From Azolla caroliniana (Eukaryota > Polypodiophyta): a stretch of DNA of 64,000 nt. The notes under the pieces were generated by a model. The model searched no databases and was not told the origin of the DNA. It saw only the letters and a list, made by a program, of their open reading frames with translations. The DNA is taken from positions 18,848,001-18,912,000 of the forward strand of contig JBHGNT010000004.1 in NCBI GenBank assembly GCA_043228905.1, in the 5' to 3' direction. Position 1 is the first letter of the stretch, and the number at the start of each line of letters is the position of its first letter. A program made the position numbers and the translations under genes. Below, one piece after another: positions 22,639 through 32,457 of this stretch.

Positions 22639-25600
22639 TCAGCCCCCACAAGGCAATAAGCCTAAAGCTTTGCGAAAAGCTTCAAACTTTTCTCGTGGAA
22701 GAGCTTTGGTGAATATGTCTGCCACGTTATCTTGTGTAGGCACATATACCAAATCAATATCTCCTGCATGAAAGCGCTCTCTCACATAGTGATAATGCAC
22801 CTCAATGTGTTTGGTCCGTGCATGAAATACAGGATTTCGTGCAACAGCCAATGCACTCTGACTATCTGTGAGAATACGTGTAGCAACTTCAATCTCCATG
22901 CAAAGATCCATCAAAAGGCGTCTTAGCCATATACACTCCACTGTAGCTGTGAAAACTGCCCTGTACTCAGCTTCACAACTTGATGTCGCCACTGTAGGTT
23001 GCTTTTTACTCAACCAAGATATACATGAGTTTCCAAAGAAAAAGCAATTACCACTAGTGGACACGCGAGTATCATAACAACCAGCCCAATCACTATCTGT
23101 AAAAGCATGCAAGCATGGCTGAGTATCTCTGCCATAAAAGAGACCCAAGCTCAAAGTGCCTCTAAGATATCTGAACACACGTTTCACTGCTTGCCAATGC
23201 TTAGTGCCAGGGCTATGCATGAATCGACTCAATTGGGAGACTGCATACTGTATATCCGGCCTTGTATTGCATGCATATATAAGACATCCCACAGCTTGTT
23301 GATAAAGAGAAGTATCAAACGCATCACTAGAATCCTCAACAGAGAACCTAAATCCTGTCTCCACAGGTGTATAAACCGGCTTGCAATCCTCAAAGTCAAA
23401 ACGCTGAAGTAGTTTTTCAACATACTTTCCTTGATGCATAAACATTCCCCCCTCAACGGATACAAACTGGATGCCAAGATAGTAGCTCAAAAGACCAAGA
23501 TAAGTGACTTCAAAAGTATGCTGCAAATCAGCCATAAGAAAATCGAGTTTTGCATCACATGACCCAGTCAAGAGTATGTCATCAACATAAAGAACGAGCA
23601 CTAGAAGATCAGCCCCATCTTTGCGTACATAAAGTGTGCTTTCAATCGGACTACATGTGAAGCCAAGAGAAATCAAGTGCTTATGGATTTTTTCATACCA
23701 TGCACGCGGAGCTTGCTTGAGACCATACAAGGCCTTATGTAAGCGACAAACCATATGCTCTTTCTCTTTCGTAGCAAATCCAGGAGGTTGCTTCACATAA
23801 ACCTCTTCTTGCAAATCACCATTTAAAAAGGCTGTTTTTATGTCCAATTGATGCATTTTCCAACCTCTTTGGGCAGCCAATGCAACCACGGTACGAATGG
23901 TAGTCATGCGTGAAGTAGGTGCAAAAGTTTCCTCATAATCAATGCCATATTGTTGGGCATATCCTTTGGCAACCAATCTAGCTTTGTAGCGATCAATACT
24001 ACCATCGGGCTTTCGTTTAATCTTGTAAACCCACCTAGTACCAATCACATTCTTTCCTTTTGGCAATTCACATAACTCCCAAGTACCATTTTTATGAATG
24101 GAATCCATTTCTGATTGCATAGCACTCATCCAATGTGGATCATCACATGCATCTTCAAAAGTAAGTGGCTCCTCATTACATGCTATTGCAACAATAGAAT
24201 AATCCACAAAATTACCTGATGCATGGCGAGAGCTTGATCTTGTTTTACCAAGTAAAGGTGCACTCAATTTGCTATCTTGCAAAGTTTGTTTCAGCCACCT
24301 CGGCATAGTTTGTGACCTCTCGATAGCCATACGTTCATTATGTAATACATCTTCAATATGTACATCATGCGTGGGCTGAATTTCATGCTCATTTTCAGCC
24401 ACATTTGGTTGGACATTTCGTGCATTTTCAACACTTATTTGCTGGAAATTTTTATCCCTTTGAGACTCACTTGGCTAGTCTACATGTCCATGGTCAAGCG
24501 AAGCACTTTGGAACAAAGGCATGAGTGTATCAAACACATCTTGTGAGCTAACTGTTGGTTGTTTTTTGCATTCAAGAAAAGGGAAAGCTGAATTTTCAGC
24601 AAATACCACATCTCGACTCACAATAATTGTGTCCGTCAATGGATGATACAAACGATATCCCTTACTTTCCGCACTATAACCAACAAATATGCATTTCTTT
24701 GCCTTGTCATCAAGTTTGTGACGTTGTTGTGATGGCACAAGAGCATATGCCAAACAACCGAACACACGCATATGACTAACCATAGGTTTATGTCCATTCC
24801 AAGCCTCATATGGCGTAATGACTCTCAACGCTTTTGTAGGGCAACGATTCAACACATAATTTGCACACATAACCGCTTCCATCCAAAACTTGTTAGGAAG
24901 ATGCTTTCCTTTAACCATACATCGTGCCATCTCTAAGAGTGTTCTATTTTTGCGTTCTGCAACACCATTTTGTTGAGGTGTATATGGCACCGTACATTGA
25001 TGTAAAATACCTCTTTCACAAAGAAAAGCATTAAACTCATGTGACATATATTCGCCACCACGATCCGTGCGTAGAGTCAAGAGCTTATTTGCGGAAAAAT
25101 TTTCAGCCATAGCTAAAAATGATTTGAAGCAAGAAAAGACTTCATTCTTTGCTTTCATAGGATACACCCATGTATGACAAGTAGCATCATCAATGAAGGT
25201 AACAAAATATACATGCTTTCCAAAAGATGGAGTCTTTACAGGACCACACACATCACTATGAACAAGTTGTAATTTTCTTGTAGTGTGTGTATGACTATCT
25301 TTTGGAAAAGAAGCACGATGCATTTTTCCAAGAATGCAACCTTCACATGCATGTTTTTCAATGGACTCAAGTGTAGGCAACCCAATAACCATATCCTTCT
25401 TTTGCAAGTGAAGCAAACTATTGAAGTTCAAGTGACCAAAACGAGCATGCCAAAGCTCCATTTCAGCCATGGAAGAAGTATGTACAGCCAAGGCATTTAG
25501 AGAAGCCCTCTTGTATGTATCTAAACGGTACAAGCCATTGCATAATGTACCGGACATCACGATAACATCACCATTGCTATAATCGTGAACCATGCACTTA

Positions 25601-26910
25601 TCATCAACAAAATGTACATGAAGTCCGGCTTTGGCAATCAAAGGAACCGAAATTAAGTTCTTCTTGATACCGGGCACATACAATACATTCTTTAAGATGA
25701 CAACACCTCCATTTGCAGCCGAAAGCTCAATTTCTCCTACTCCAATGATAGGATAAGAGGCATTGTTTGCACACACCACATGTCCACCTTTGGGTGCATC
25801 TTTCAAGGATGCAAAAAAACTTTTGCATGAAGTAATGTGCTTTGAAGCACCACTATCAAAGAACCAATCCGAATCAATCTCACTTACAACCATACATTTA
25901 GAGTGCAATGATGCATCATAATGATATGTAACAACACATGCCCAATAATCTTGAGCCATGTTGGCCTCATCACTCTTTGCACTTGAAACATTTTCAGAAA
26001 TGGTCATGCCGGATTCCTTCTTCTTCTCATTGCGCTTAACAAGCTTTCTACATTCTTCAATCGTATGGCCAACCTTTCGACAATATTTGCATCTTTTCTT
26101 CTTTTGCAAATCACCATCATTAGAGGAATAAGTGAAAGAGGGAGGTTGAGGCTTTGGTTTTGAAGAACCAAAAGCTGAACCATGCTTGCCTTTTCCTTTT
26201 TGTGAGATAGCAAGTGCTTGTGTTCCCTCTATCAAACCACTTCTATTCACTCTAGATTGTTCTTCTTGCAAAAGAAGAGACACAACCTCATCAAATGCGT
26301 ACATATCCGTATTCCCTTTCGCAACCAAACGAATAGTAGTAGCAAAGCTTTGAAAAGATTCGGGTAATCCTTTCAACAACGTAGAGACAAGTGATGTATT
26401 CGAAATGATCTCATCAATGTTTGCCAATTGCTCTTTCAAATCTTTAATGCGTGTCACATACACATCTACCGACTCATTTTCAGCCATATATACATCCTCA
26501 AGTTGCTTTCTCAAATATGCAACACGTGCTTCGTTACGCACGGCATACAACGAAGCAAGAGTGTCCCATGCTTGTTTGGACGTAGAGCATGACCGAATAT
26601 GTGGAACTATATGACGCTTCACAGAAAGTGCAATCAATGCATGAGCTTGAGCATCTTTTCCATCCCATCTAAGTTGCTCTTGTGTTGGTGGAGTAGATGA
26701 AGTCACTGTGCTCGAAGATGAACCTGTATCTGTGATAGTAGACTGTGAAGTAGTAGGACCGGCGGGGCGTCGATCTACATCTACCACTATGTTCCATAGT
26801 TGTTTGGCAACAAGAACGTGTTTCATCATGTAGGACCACATTGGATAGTTTGTCCCATCAAGCTTATCTTCAGCTTGAAGCATGCCAAACAAATCACCAT
26901 TGTTTGCCAT
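22639..26910 (-). pseudogene. Inner copia gag-pol polyprotein with one in-frame stop
   Basis: The likely start is MANNGDLFGM at 26910. One continuous frame of about 1,420 codons is broken only by TAG at 24477-24475, between integrase and RT. Order: gag with zinc knuckle CKYCRKVGHTIEEC; protease WFFDSGASKHIT; pre-integrase ELWHARFGHLN and CEGCILGK; integrase core HSDVCGP, RTDRGGEY, NGVAERKNR (all catalytic acids present); RT with RWVYKIK, LDIKTAFLNG and catalytic YVDDILLTG; RNase H with FTDSDWAGCYDTRVSTSG and SSCEAEYRA. The end DIFTKALPREKF is the normal copia C-terminus. The frame is the same on both sides of the stop. The copy is therefore nearly intact and, apart from this one codon, has the layout of an active element. 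Confidence 0.95.
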
Positions 26911-27183
26911 TTTACCAAAGAACAAGAAAGTGGTAAAATATTACCTCAACAAATCGGAAATGAGTGCTGAAAATGCAGCTCACAAACTATCACTCGGATG
27001 ACGATTTCGACTACACGAACGGCTTCGAAATGGGGGTAAAACAGCAGGGTACCTGCTGAAAATGCGCTCCAAGTGCTGAAATACACTTCTCTATATTCGG
27101 AAGTTGATTTGCACAATGAAAAGTGCGCGCGTGCCGCGACACCGCGATGCGGACAACCGAAGATGGAGAGGATGAAGAACTTG

Positions 27184-27195
27184 GCTCTGATACCA
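27184..27195 (-). other. Primer-binding site of inner copia
   Basis: On the minus strand TGGTATCAGAGC follows the 5' LTR after one base, the tRNA-iMet type. It continues CAAG, matching the usual site a little further. Confidence 0.92.
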
Positions 27196-27196
27196 C

Positions 27197-27478
27197 TGTT
27201 GGGTATGTGAGGAAGAGTGGGAAACACACAAGAAGCTCAAAGAAAGAAGCACTCACACAAGGAAGGCAATGGCTGGAATAGCTCTCTATTGATGAATGTT
27301 CCTAAAAAAATAGAAGCTGAAATATATATCCCTAAGTACTAAGTACCACCACTTATGAGTGACTCATGTATGTGGTAACATGGGGAAAAAACCTCTAGCC
27401 AGCACTAGAGTAAAAAGTGCCCATGTATAGGGAAAATGGTTCACATCAAAGCTACTAGAGGAACACGCAAGTGTAACA
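27197..27478 (-). repeat. 5' LTR of inner copia
   Basis: 282 bp, ends TGTTACAC...CCAACA in the element's direction. It appears identical to the LTR at 22311-22592. Confidence 0.96.
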
Positions 27479-29010
27479 TTCGGCTACAACGATTACATGG
27501 CATATCACTATGCCTTTATGATGAAGGTGGCGACAGTACGTGAGCCAGAAACATTTTCCGAAGCAGCCAAGGATCTGCGATGGATCGAAGCCATGAATGA
27601 GGAGATGCAGGCACTACGCAAGAACGAGACATGGGATCTCGTTCCCACCTCACCGCACAAAAAGGCGATCGGATGCAGATGGATTTACAAAGTGAAGTAC
27701 AACGTTGACGGTTCTGTCAACCGTTACAAAGCGCGACTCATAGCGAAAGGCTATGCCCAAACGCACGGAGTTGACTACGAGGAGACCTTTGCCCCGGTGG
27801 CAAAGATGACGACGGTACGGACCGTAATTGCGCTTGCCACGGCGAAAGGGTGGCACCTCCATCAAATGGACGTCAAGAATGCCTTTCTACAAGGTGAATT
27901 AGAAGAGGAGGTGTACATGATACAACCACCCGGCTTCAACTTGAGCACCCATCCAAAAGTTGTATGCCGACTCAAGAAACCATTCTACGGCCTCAAGCAA
28001 ACACCGCGTGCTTGGCATTCGAAGATAACGCAATATCTTCATCAAACCGGCTTCCGTATGTCAAAATCAGATAACTCCCTCTACATACGAAGGGATTCCG
28101 CAAGTCCGATCATCATCATCTTATATGTGGATGACCTAGTCATTGGAGGTGAGCATCTCGCCGAAATCAATAAAGTCAAATCCCTCCTTTCCGACAAGTT
28201 CGAGATGACGGACACGAAGGAGCTCCACTACTTCCTCAGCATCGAGGTACTTTGGTCTCTGATCGGAATCATGATCTCTCAACGTCACTACATCCTCAAC
28301 TTGTTATGCAAGTTCGGTATGGCTGAGTGCAAATCCGCGACAACCCCACTCGATCGCAATCTCAAACTAGATGCGAACTCTGGCACCAAAGCGTGTGAAC
28401 TGACTCAGTATCGGCTACTCATCGGGAGTCTCATCTACCTCACGATCACTCGACCCGATCTCAGTTATCCGGTCGGTCTCCTTAGTCAATTCATGCAAAC
28501 ACCGCGTGATACTCACTTGGATTGCGCTTAGCGAGTTCTACGATACGTGAGCGGCACAATGGATTGCGGCATCCTCTACAAGACCGCGATGCCAATACGA
28601 CTCGAGGGGTACACAAACGCCGATTGGGCTATCTACAAAGCCGATAGAAGATCAACCTCCGAATTTGTTTTTTCCCTCAACAGCGGAGCAATATCTTGGA
28701 CCAGCAAAAAGCAACCAATCATCGCTCTTTCGAGCACAGAGAAGGAATACATGAGCGTGGCAGTGGCCGCATGTGAAGCCATATGGCTCAAAAGGATACT
28801 CAAGGATCTGGGCGTACCCATCAAGGATCTGACTTCCCTTTATTGCGACAACATGAGCAGTATCTATCTAGCTCAGAACCCGGTGTTCCACGCGCAGACA
28901 AAACACATCGAAGTGCACTATCACTTCATCCGAGAGCGCGTTCTAGCTGGCGATGTTGACCTACAACACATTAGCACAAATCTTCAAACGACCGACATCT
29001 TCACTAAATA
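27479..29010 (+). pseudogene. Outer copia RT-RNase H half
   Basis: Resumes after the nested copia. The RT has RWIYKVKYN, MDVKNAFLQGELEEEVYM and catalytic LYVDDLVIGG. A TAG near 28530 interrupts the frame at LDCA-stop-RVLRYVSG. RNase H has GYTNADWA, RRSTSEF and ALSSTEKEYM. The terminal HAQTKHIEVHYHFIRE and TDIFTK are typical. The catalytic residues survive despite the stops. Confidence 0.92.
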
Positions 29011-29097
29011 GGAGTCGATAAGCCATGGCAATTCATGACCGATCTCGGATTAACGATCCCTGACCTGCCAAGCTTGAGGGGGAGTACTGAAGAAACT

Positions 29098-29300
29098 ACA
29101 CAATAACGTGTGGATTCCGCAACCGCGCACCGAAGCCGCGAAGAAGACACTATGCAATAACGTGTGGATTCCGCAACCACGCAACGAAGCCGCGAAGAGC
29201 CGATCTACCGTGCAAAGCCGCGAAGAAAGATGCAAGCCGAAGCACAGACTTCGCAACTACGCACAACGCAAGCTGGAGCACGGATTCCGCAACTCCGCAT
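29098..29300 (+). repeat. Short tandem repeats in outer copia 3' region
   Basis: Two adjacent copies of a 53-bp unit containing AATAACGTGTGGATTCCGCA (from about 29103 and 29156) are followed by looser echoes of GGATTCCGCAAC. This is non-coding DNA between RNase H and the polypurine tract. Confidence 0.75.
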
Positions 29301-29371
29301 AATTGCGAGTCAACGTGGACTCCAGAACGCGAGTCGAAGCGGATTTCGGATACCGTCTGAAACTGACCCGA

Positions 29372-29415
29372 CTTGAGCTTGAGGGGGCGTGTTCTTGAGC
29401 TTGAGGGGGCGTGTT
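29372..29415 (+). repeat. 22-bp duplication spanning the polypurine tract and LTR start
   Basis: Two perfect adjacent copies of a 22-bp unit, CTTGAGCTTGAGGGGGCGTG followed by TT. The last TGTT of the second copy is the first four bases of the right LTR (29412), so the element has two tandem polypurine tracts. Confidence 0.9.
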
Positions 29416-29808
29416 GAGAATCAAGCTTAACTTGGTCTAGTGTGTGAACTCACCTTGAGAGTGAATAGACACTCCAACGGTCAAGAGTCACCATTATGTC
29501 ACCTCTTTGTATTCTAGCATTTAGTATGAGTCATAGAATCATATTCTATGACACATAACTTATGAGCTTTCACATTCCCCATGCTCCATGAGTCTTGTAG
29601 TTAATGAAGAGAGAGGGTGACTATATAAAGCACCCTCCTCCCACCTTGTATGATGTTGAGTCTTTCTCCTTTGTTAATATACTTTACCTTGCGTATTCTC
29701 TGTGTCTTACTCCTGGTCTCTCTCTCTCTCTCTCACTCACTCTCTCTCTCTCATACACACAGTTCACATCTATTCCGCTGCTCAGAATCCATCTCTTGAT
29801 TCTTTACA
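29412..29808 (+). repeat. 3' LTR of outer copia
   Basis: 397 bp, paired with 19047-19433. It differs by about six substitutions plus an expanded CT tract near 29718-29750. Confidence 0.95.
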
Positions 29809-29859
29809 AGTACAAAGAACGGTGAACACCTACAAGAATGTTCTTTCTATCACCTTTAA

Positions 29860-30600
29860 TCATTGGTTTAAACATTGACCTATAATGAAAACATTACAGG
29901 AGACTACCTTTCGAAATGGAAGCATATCCAACAGTTCATGTACTTTTTGTAAGACACCACACGTATCATATAAATCAAGCAATGCATTGTTAACAACTTG
30001 GTTTCTCTTCAACCTGCCCATCTCCTCAATCTTTACCTACATTTCTCTACCCTTTTCTAATGCTCTAATGCAAGATTCAACCTAGTTTTGAATTGGAAAC
30101 ATATCCTGTAATAAAAACATTGCAGTAGACTATCTTTCGAATGGGAAGCATAACAAACAATTCATGTATGTGACTTCATCTCCATAATTTCGTTGAAGTT
30201 GCATCTTCTTAACTTGATCAACACATCCTCACCTTGCTCCTCTTTTTGCTTTTTCAAGTGATATTCATCTGAGATGATCCCTTGACATTGCATATGTTGT
30301 AAACCTTCGAACTATCATGAAGACCTGTCGTGCTAGTAATGCCTTCCATGGCACGACATCATGAAACGAGACCTTATGGACTAAATCTCTGACTTGATCT
30401 ATCCCAACAACTTTTGAATACATATCCATTAAATAAAAAACAATACTCTCCACTGCCCTATTTCCACAAATATGTGCATGTATTTGTTGGCCATTTTCAC
30501 AACTTTCAGTTTATCACAAGCTTTTGGAAGCACAAAGACAACATACTCTATAGGTGTTGCATATGTACAAGTCAAACTTTCCCTGCTGCCCTAGGGCAGT
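29860..30600 (-). pseudogene. Broken PPR (pentatricopeptide repeat) gene
   Basis: Read on the minus strand, scattered frames carry the PPR signature. Examples are VLPKACDKLKVVKM near 30500, FYLMDMYSKVVGIDQVRDLV and FHDVVPWKALLA near 30370-30430, VDQVKKMQLQRNYGDEVTYM near 30170-30210, and NNALLDLYDTCGVLQKVHEL then VVSCNVFIIGQC near 29900-29990. The spacing fits a run of PLS-type repeats as in organelle RNA-editing or processing factors. Several frameshifts and stops separate the pieces. The outer copia inserted just downstream in the gene's direction. No start, targeting peptide or E/DYW end is visible. Confidence 0.8.
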
Positions 30601-30904
30601 TTCCTTCAATCACCTTCCGTTGAAGTTCTGAATCGCAGTCTTCTGGATATAATAATTCGGAATGCTCTGCCTTTGTTCATATTCGACCATGCTTTCCACA
30701 TCTCTTCGACCGAGCCCAATCCTTGCACGAATTTCTCTCACAACCACAATGTGCACTCTCGATTGCAACATTCATGGGTAAAGTTCTTGAACATTGAGAG
30801 TCACTATTCACTTTCACACGTATCGCGTGAAATGTAATAGATAATATTTTTTGTTTCATAGATCATACTTAACCTCCGAAGAAGATAATATGGCCTATCT
30901 ATCT

Positions 30905-31100
30905 CTTGTAGTTAGGTTACCTTAGTGGTAAGTTGTTTACATTACTAACACTCCATCTTGGGTTCGAAACCCAAATTTCTCACCTCTTTATAACTTCATA
31001 GATATCACTTATTTCACCAGATGCCACCATGGAATGTAGGCATACCCATGACCACCTGGTCTCCATTGGGCAACCTTACCAAGGGAGCTACATCCATCCA
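30905..31100. repeat. tRNA-like SINE-type repeat, copy c
   Basis: The left head reads GTTACCTTAGTGGTAAG, with B box GGGTTCGAAACCC. The body ends ACCAGATGCCACCATGGAATG. The right, inverted head contains CTGGTCTCCATTGGGCAACC, then GAGCTACATCCATCCATC. Confidence 0.8.
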
Positions 31101-31187
31101 TCTATCTCTCTTATTGTAATTAGTTTACCCTAGTGGAGCTACATCCATCCATCTATCTCTCTTATTGTAATTAGTTTACCCTAGTGG
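31085..31187. repeat. 51-bp tandem duplication joining SINE copies c and d
   Basis: The block GGAGCTACATCCATCCATCT through GTTTACCCTAGT occurs twice in direct succession, at about 31085 and 31136. It fuses the end of one tRNA-like copy to the start of the next. Confidence 0.85.
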
Positions 31188-31357
31188 TAAGTTGTTACAC
31201 TATTAGTCTTGGCTTCGACTAAACCCAATTTCTCACCTCTCTATTACTCCATATATATCTCTCAATTTTACTAGATGCCACTATGGAATGTAGGGATTGA
31301 ACCCATGACCTCCTGGTCTCCATTGGGCAACCTTACCAACTGAACTACATCCATCCG

Positions 31358-31359
<2 letters not shown>
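31166..31359. repeat. tRNA-like SINE-type repeat, copy d (most complete)
   Basis: Plus-strand head: TTACCCTAGTGGTAAG (A-box-like) and a damaged B box near 31230. Right end, read on the minus strand: GGATGTAGTTCAGTTGGTAA (A box) and GGGTTCAATCCC (B box). The outer GGATGTA can pair with TACATTCC after the B box, like a tRNA acceptor stem. A long (CT)n tract follows at 31363-31411. Confidence 0.85.
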
Positions 31360-31413
<54 letters not shown>

Positions 31414-31735
31414 TTTAGAATACGTTAGAATTCAAACATGTTACCAAAAGGACTGACTATTTCAACCTACTTTTTTCGGTCCGAATCACAAACGACAAAA
31501 TTTTTCGTTATCTATTCTGTTTAATCAAGCTCTTCTTCGGCGCACGTAGGGTAGAATCCATCGGACCGAATTAGGTAACTTTCTATTAGGTAACTTTCCA
31601 TAAAATCGGAGGCTATTTGGAATACCCAGTAGGTTCGGTGGAATACTGGAGAGTTCTTCCCGTCGGGTGTTATTCCTATGTCTAAGTAAGTTCGGGTAGT
31701 TTCAATAGAATCCTTTTTTTTTGTGAAAACAGATC

Positions 31736-31796
31736 AGGAACCTTACCAATTGAGCTACATCCATCTAGGCAAACTCTCTCTCTCTCTCTCTCTCCC
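31736..31796. repeat. tRNA-like repeat fragment, copy e, with (CT)n
   Basis: Only the right-hand inverted head remains, GGAACCTTACCAATTGAGCT, then the CT tract at 31773-31796. Confidence 0.7.
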
Positions 31797-31799
31797 TTT

Positions 31800-31958
31800 T
31801 AGTGTAATTAGCTTACCCTACCTAGATTTACTCACCTCTCTATTATATAAATCTCTTAATTCACTGGATGCCACTGTGGAATGTAGGGGTTGAACCCATG
31901 ACCTCATGGACTCCATTGGACAACCATATCAACTAAGCTACATCCATTTGGGCTCTTT
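31800..31958. repeat. tRNA-like SINE-type repeat, copy f (left head deleted)
   Basis: It starts GTAATTAGCTTACCCTACCT, then skips the B box and joins the body CTCACCTCTCTATTA and GGATGCCACTGTGGAATG. The right inverted head is complete: GGGGTTGAACCCATGACC, then AACTAAGCTACATCCATTTG. Confidence 0.8.
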
Positions 31959-31968
31959 TTTATTATTA

Positions 31969-32133
31969 TTGTAATTACCTTACCCTAGTGGTAAGTTGTT
32001 AGCAAACAAGCACTGCGTTGTGGGTTCGAAACCCAACTTTCTTCCTCACCTCTCTATTATGTACTTCTTATATATCTCTTAATTAACTAGATGCCACTGT
32101 GGAATATAGGGAGCTCTCTCTCTCTCTCTCTTT
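31969..32133. repeat. tRNA-like SINE-type repeat, copy g, with (CT)n
   Basis: The left head is the best preserved: TTACCCTAGTGGTAAG and GGGTTCGAAACCC. The body ends ACTAGATGCCACTGTGGAAT and breaks off at a CT tract (32114-32133), followed by LINE-tail copy c. Confidence 0.8.
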
Positions 32134-32134
32134 C

Positions 32135-32424
32135 TAAAGCACACAATTATATCAATTGTATTAAAATCCACTCAATTACAACACTTCTTAGTCTCCTCTA
32201 CCTATCATATGCCTATGTAGGGAGAGGGACGTCCTGTAATGCCATTAAAAAACTTGAATATGCATTTGAGGAAATGATCCCCACATGCTGTAATGCGCAA
32301 AAATTCCACATGAGAATACCTTTCAGCTTCTTTATATAGGCTTTCACCCTATGTCTATTATCAAACATGAAAGCATTATGCATATCCCAATTGTGTTGTA
32401 GTCCCCAATAACGTAAAAATTGGA

Positions 32425-32428
<4 letters not shown>
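32135..32428 (-). pseudogene. LINE RT tail remnant, copy c, flanked by (CT)n
   Basis: The minus strand encodes HNWDMHNAFMFDNRHRVKAY, aligned with copies at 11740-12000 and 15108-15384. It sits between CT tracts at 32114-32133 and 32429-32457, as copy b does. Confidence 0.6.
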
Positions 32429-32456
<28 letters not shown>

Positions 32457-32457
32457 C

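Larger units (their letters stand above)
22311..27478 (-). mobile_element. Ty1/copia LTR retrotransposon (inner), very young, nested in the outer copia
   Basis: Transcribed from the minus strand. LTRs of 282 bp at 27197-27478 (5') and 22311-22592 (3') appear identical base for base when read by eye. The target repeat TTCGG is at 22306-22310 and 27479-27483. The primer site TGGTATCAGAGC lies next to the 5' LTR (27195-27184), and a polypurine tract (six G on the minus strand, 22595-22600) abuts the 3' LTR. It carries one long gag-pol frame with a single in-frame stop. It is the freshest insertion in the window and may be a member of a recently active family. Confidence 0.97.
19047..29808 (+). 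mobile_element. Ty1/copia LTR retrotransposon (outer), interrupted by a second copia
   Basis: The LTRs at 19047-19433 and 29412-29808 are flanked by the 5-bp target repeat AGTAC (19042-19046 and 29809-29813). Both start TGTTGAGAATC and end TTCTTTACA. A primer site TGGTATCAGAGC (19434-19445) follows the left LTR at once. A polypurine tract, TTGAGGGGGC, precedes the right one. Without the nested copia (22311-27478 plus its 5-bp target copy) the element is about 5.6 kb. Its coding frame is gag, protease, integrase, RT and RNase H, the copia order, broken by many stops. The LTRs differ by about six substitutions plus a CT-tract length change, so the insertion is fairly recent. Confidence 0.95.

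Noticed and set aside
11107-32457. Genuine tRNA genes at the tRNA-like repeats
   Set aside because: A and B boxes are present, but anticodon arms and full cloverleaf pairing are not. The copies share a long non-tRNA body and recur as a dispersed repeat.
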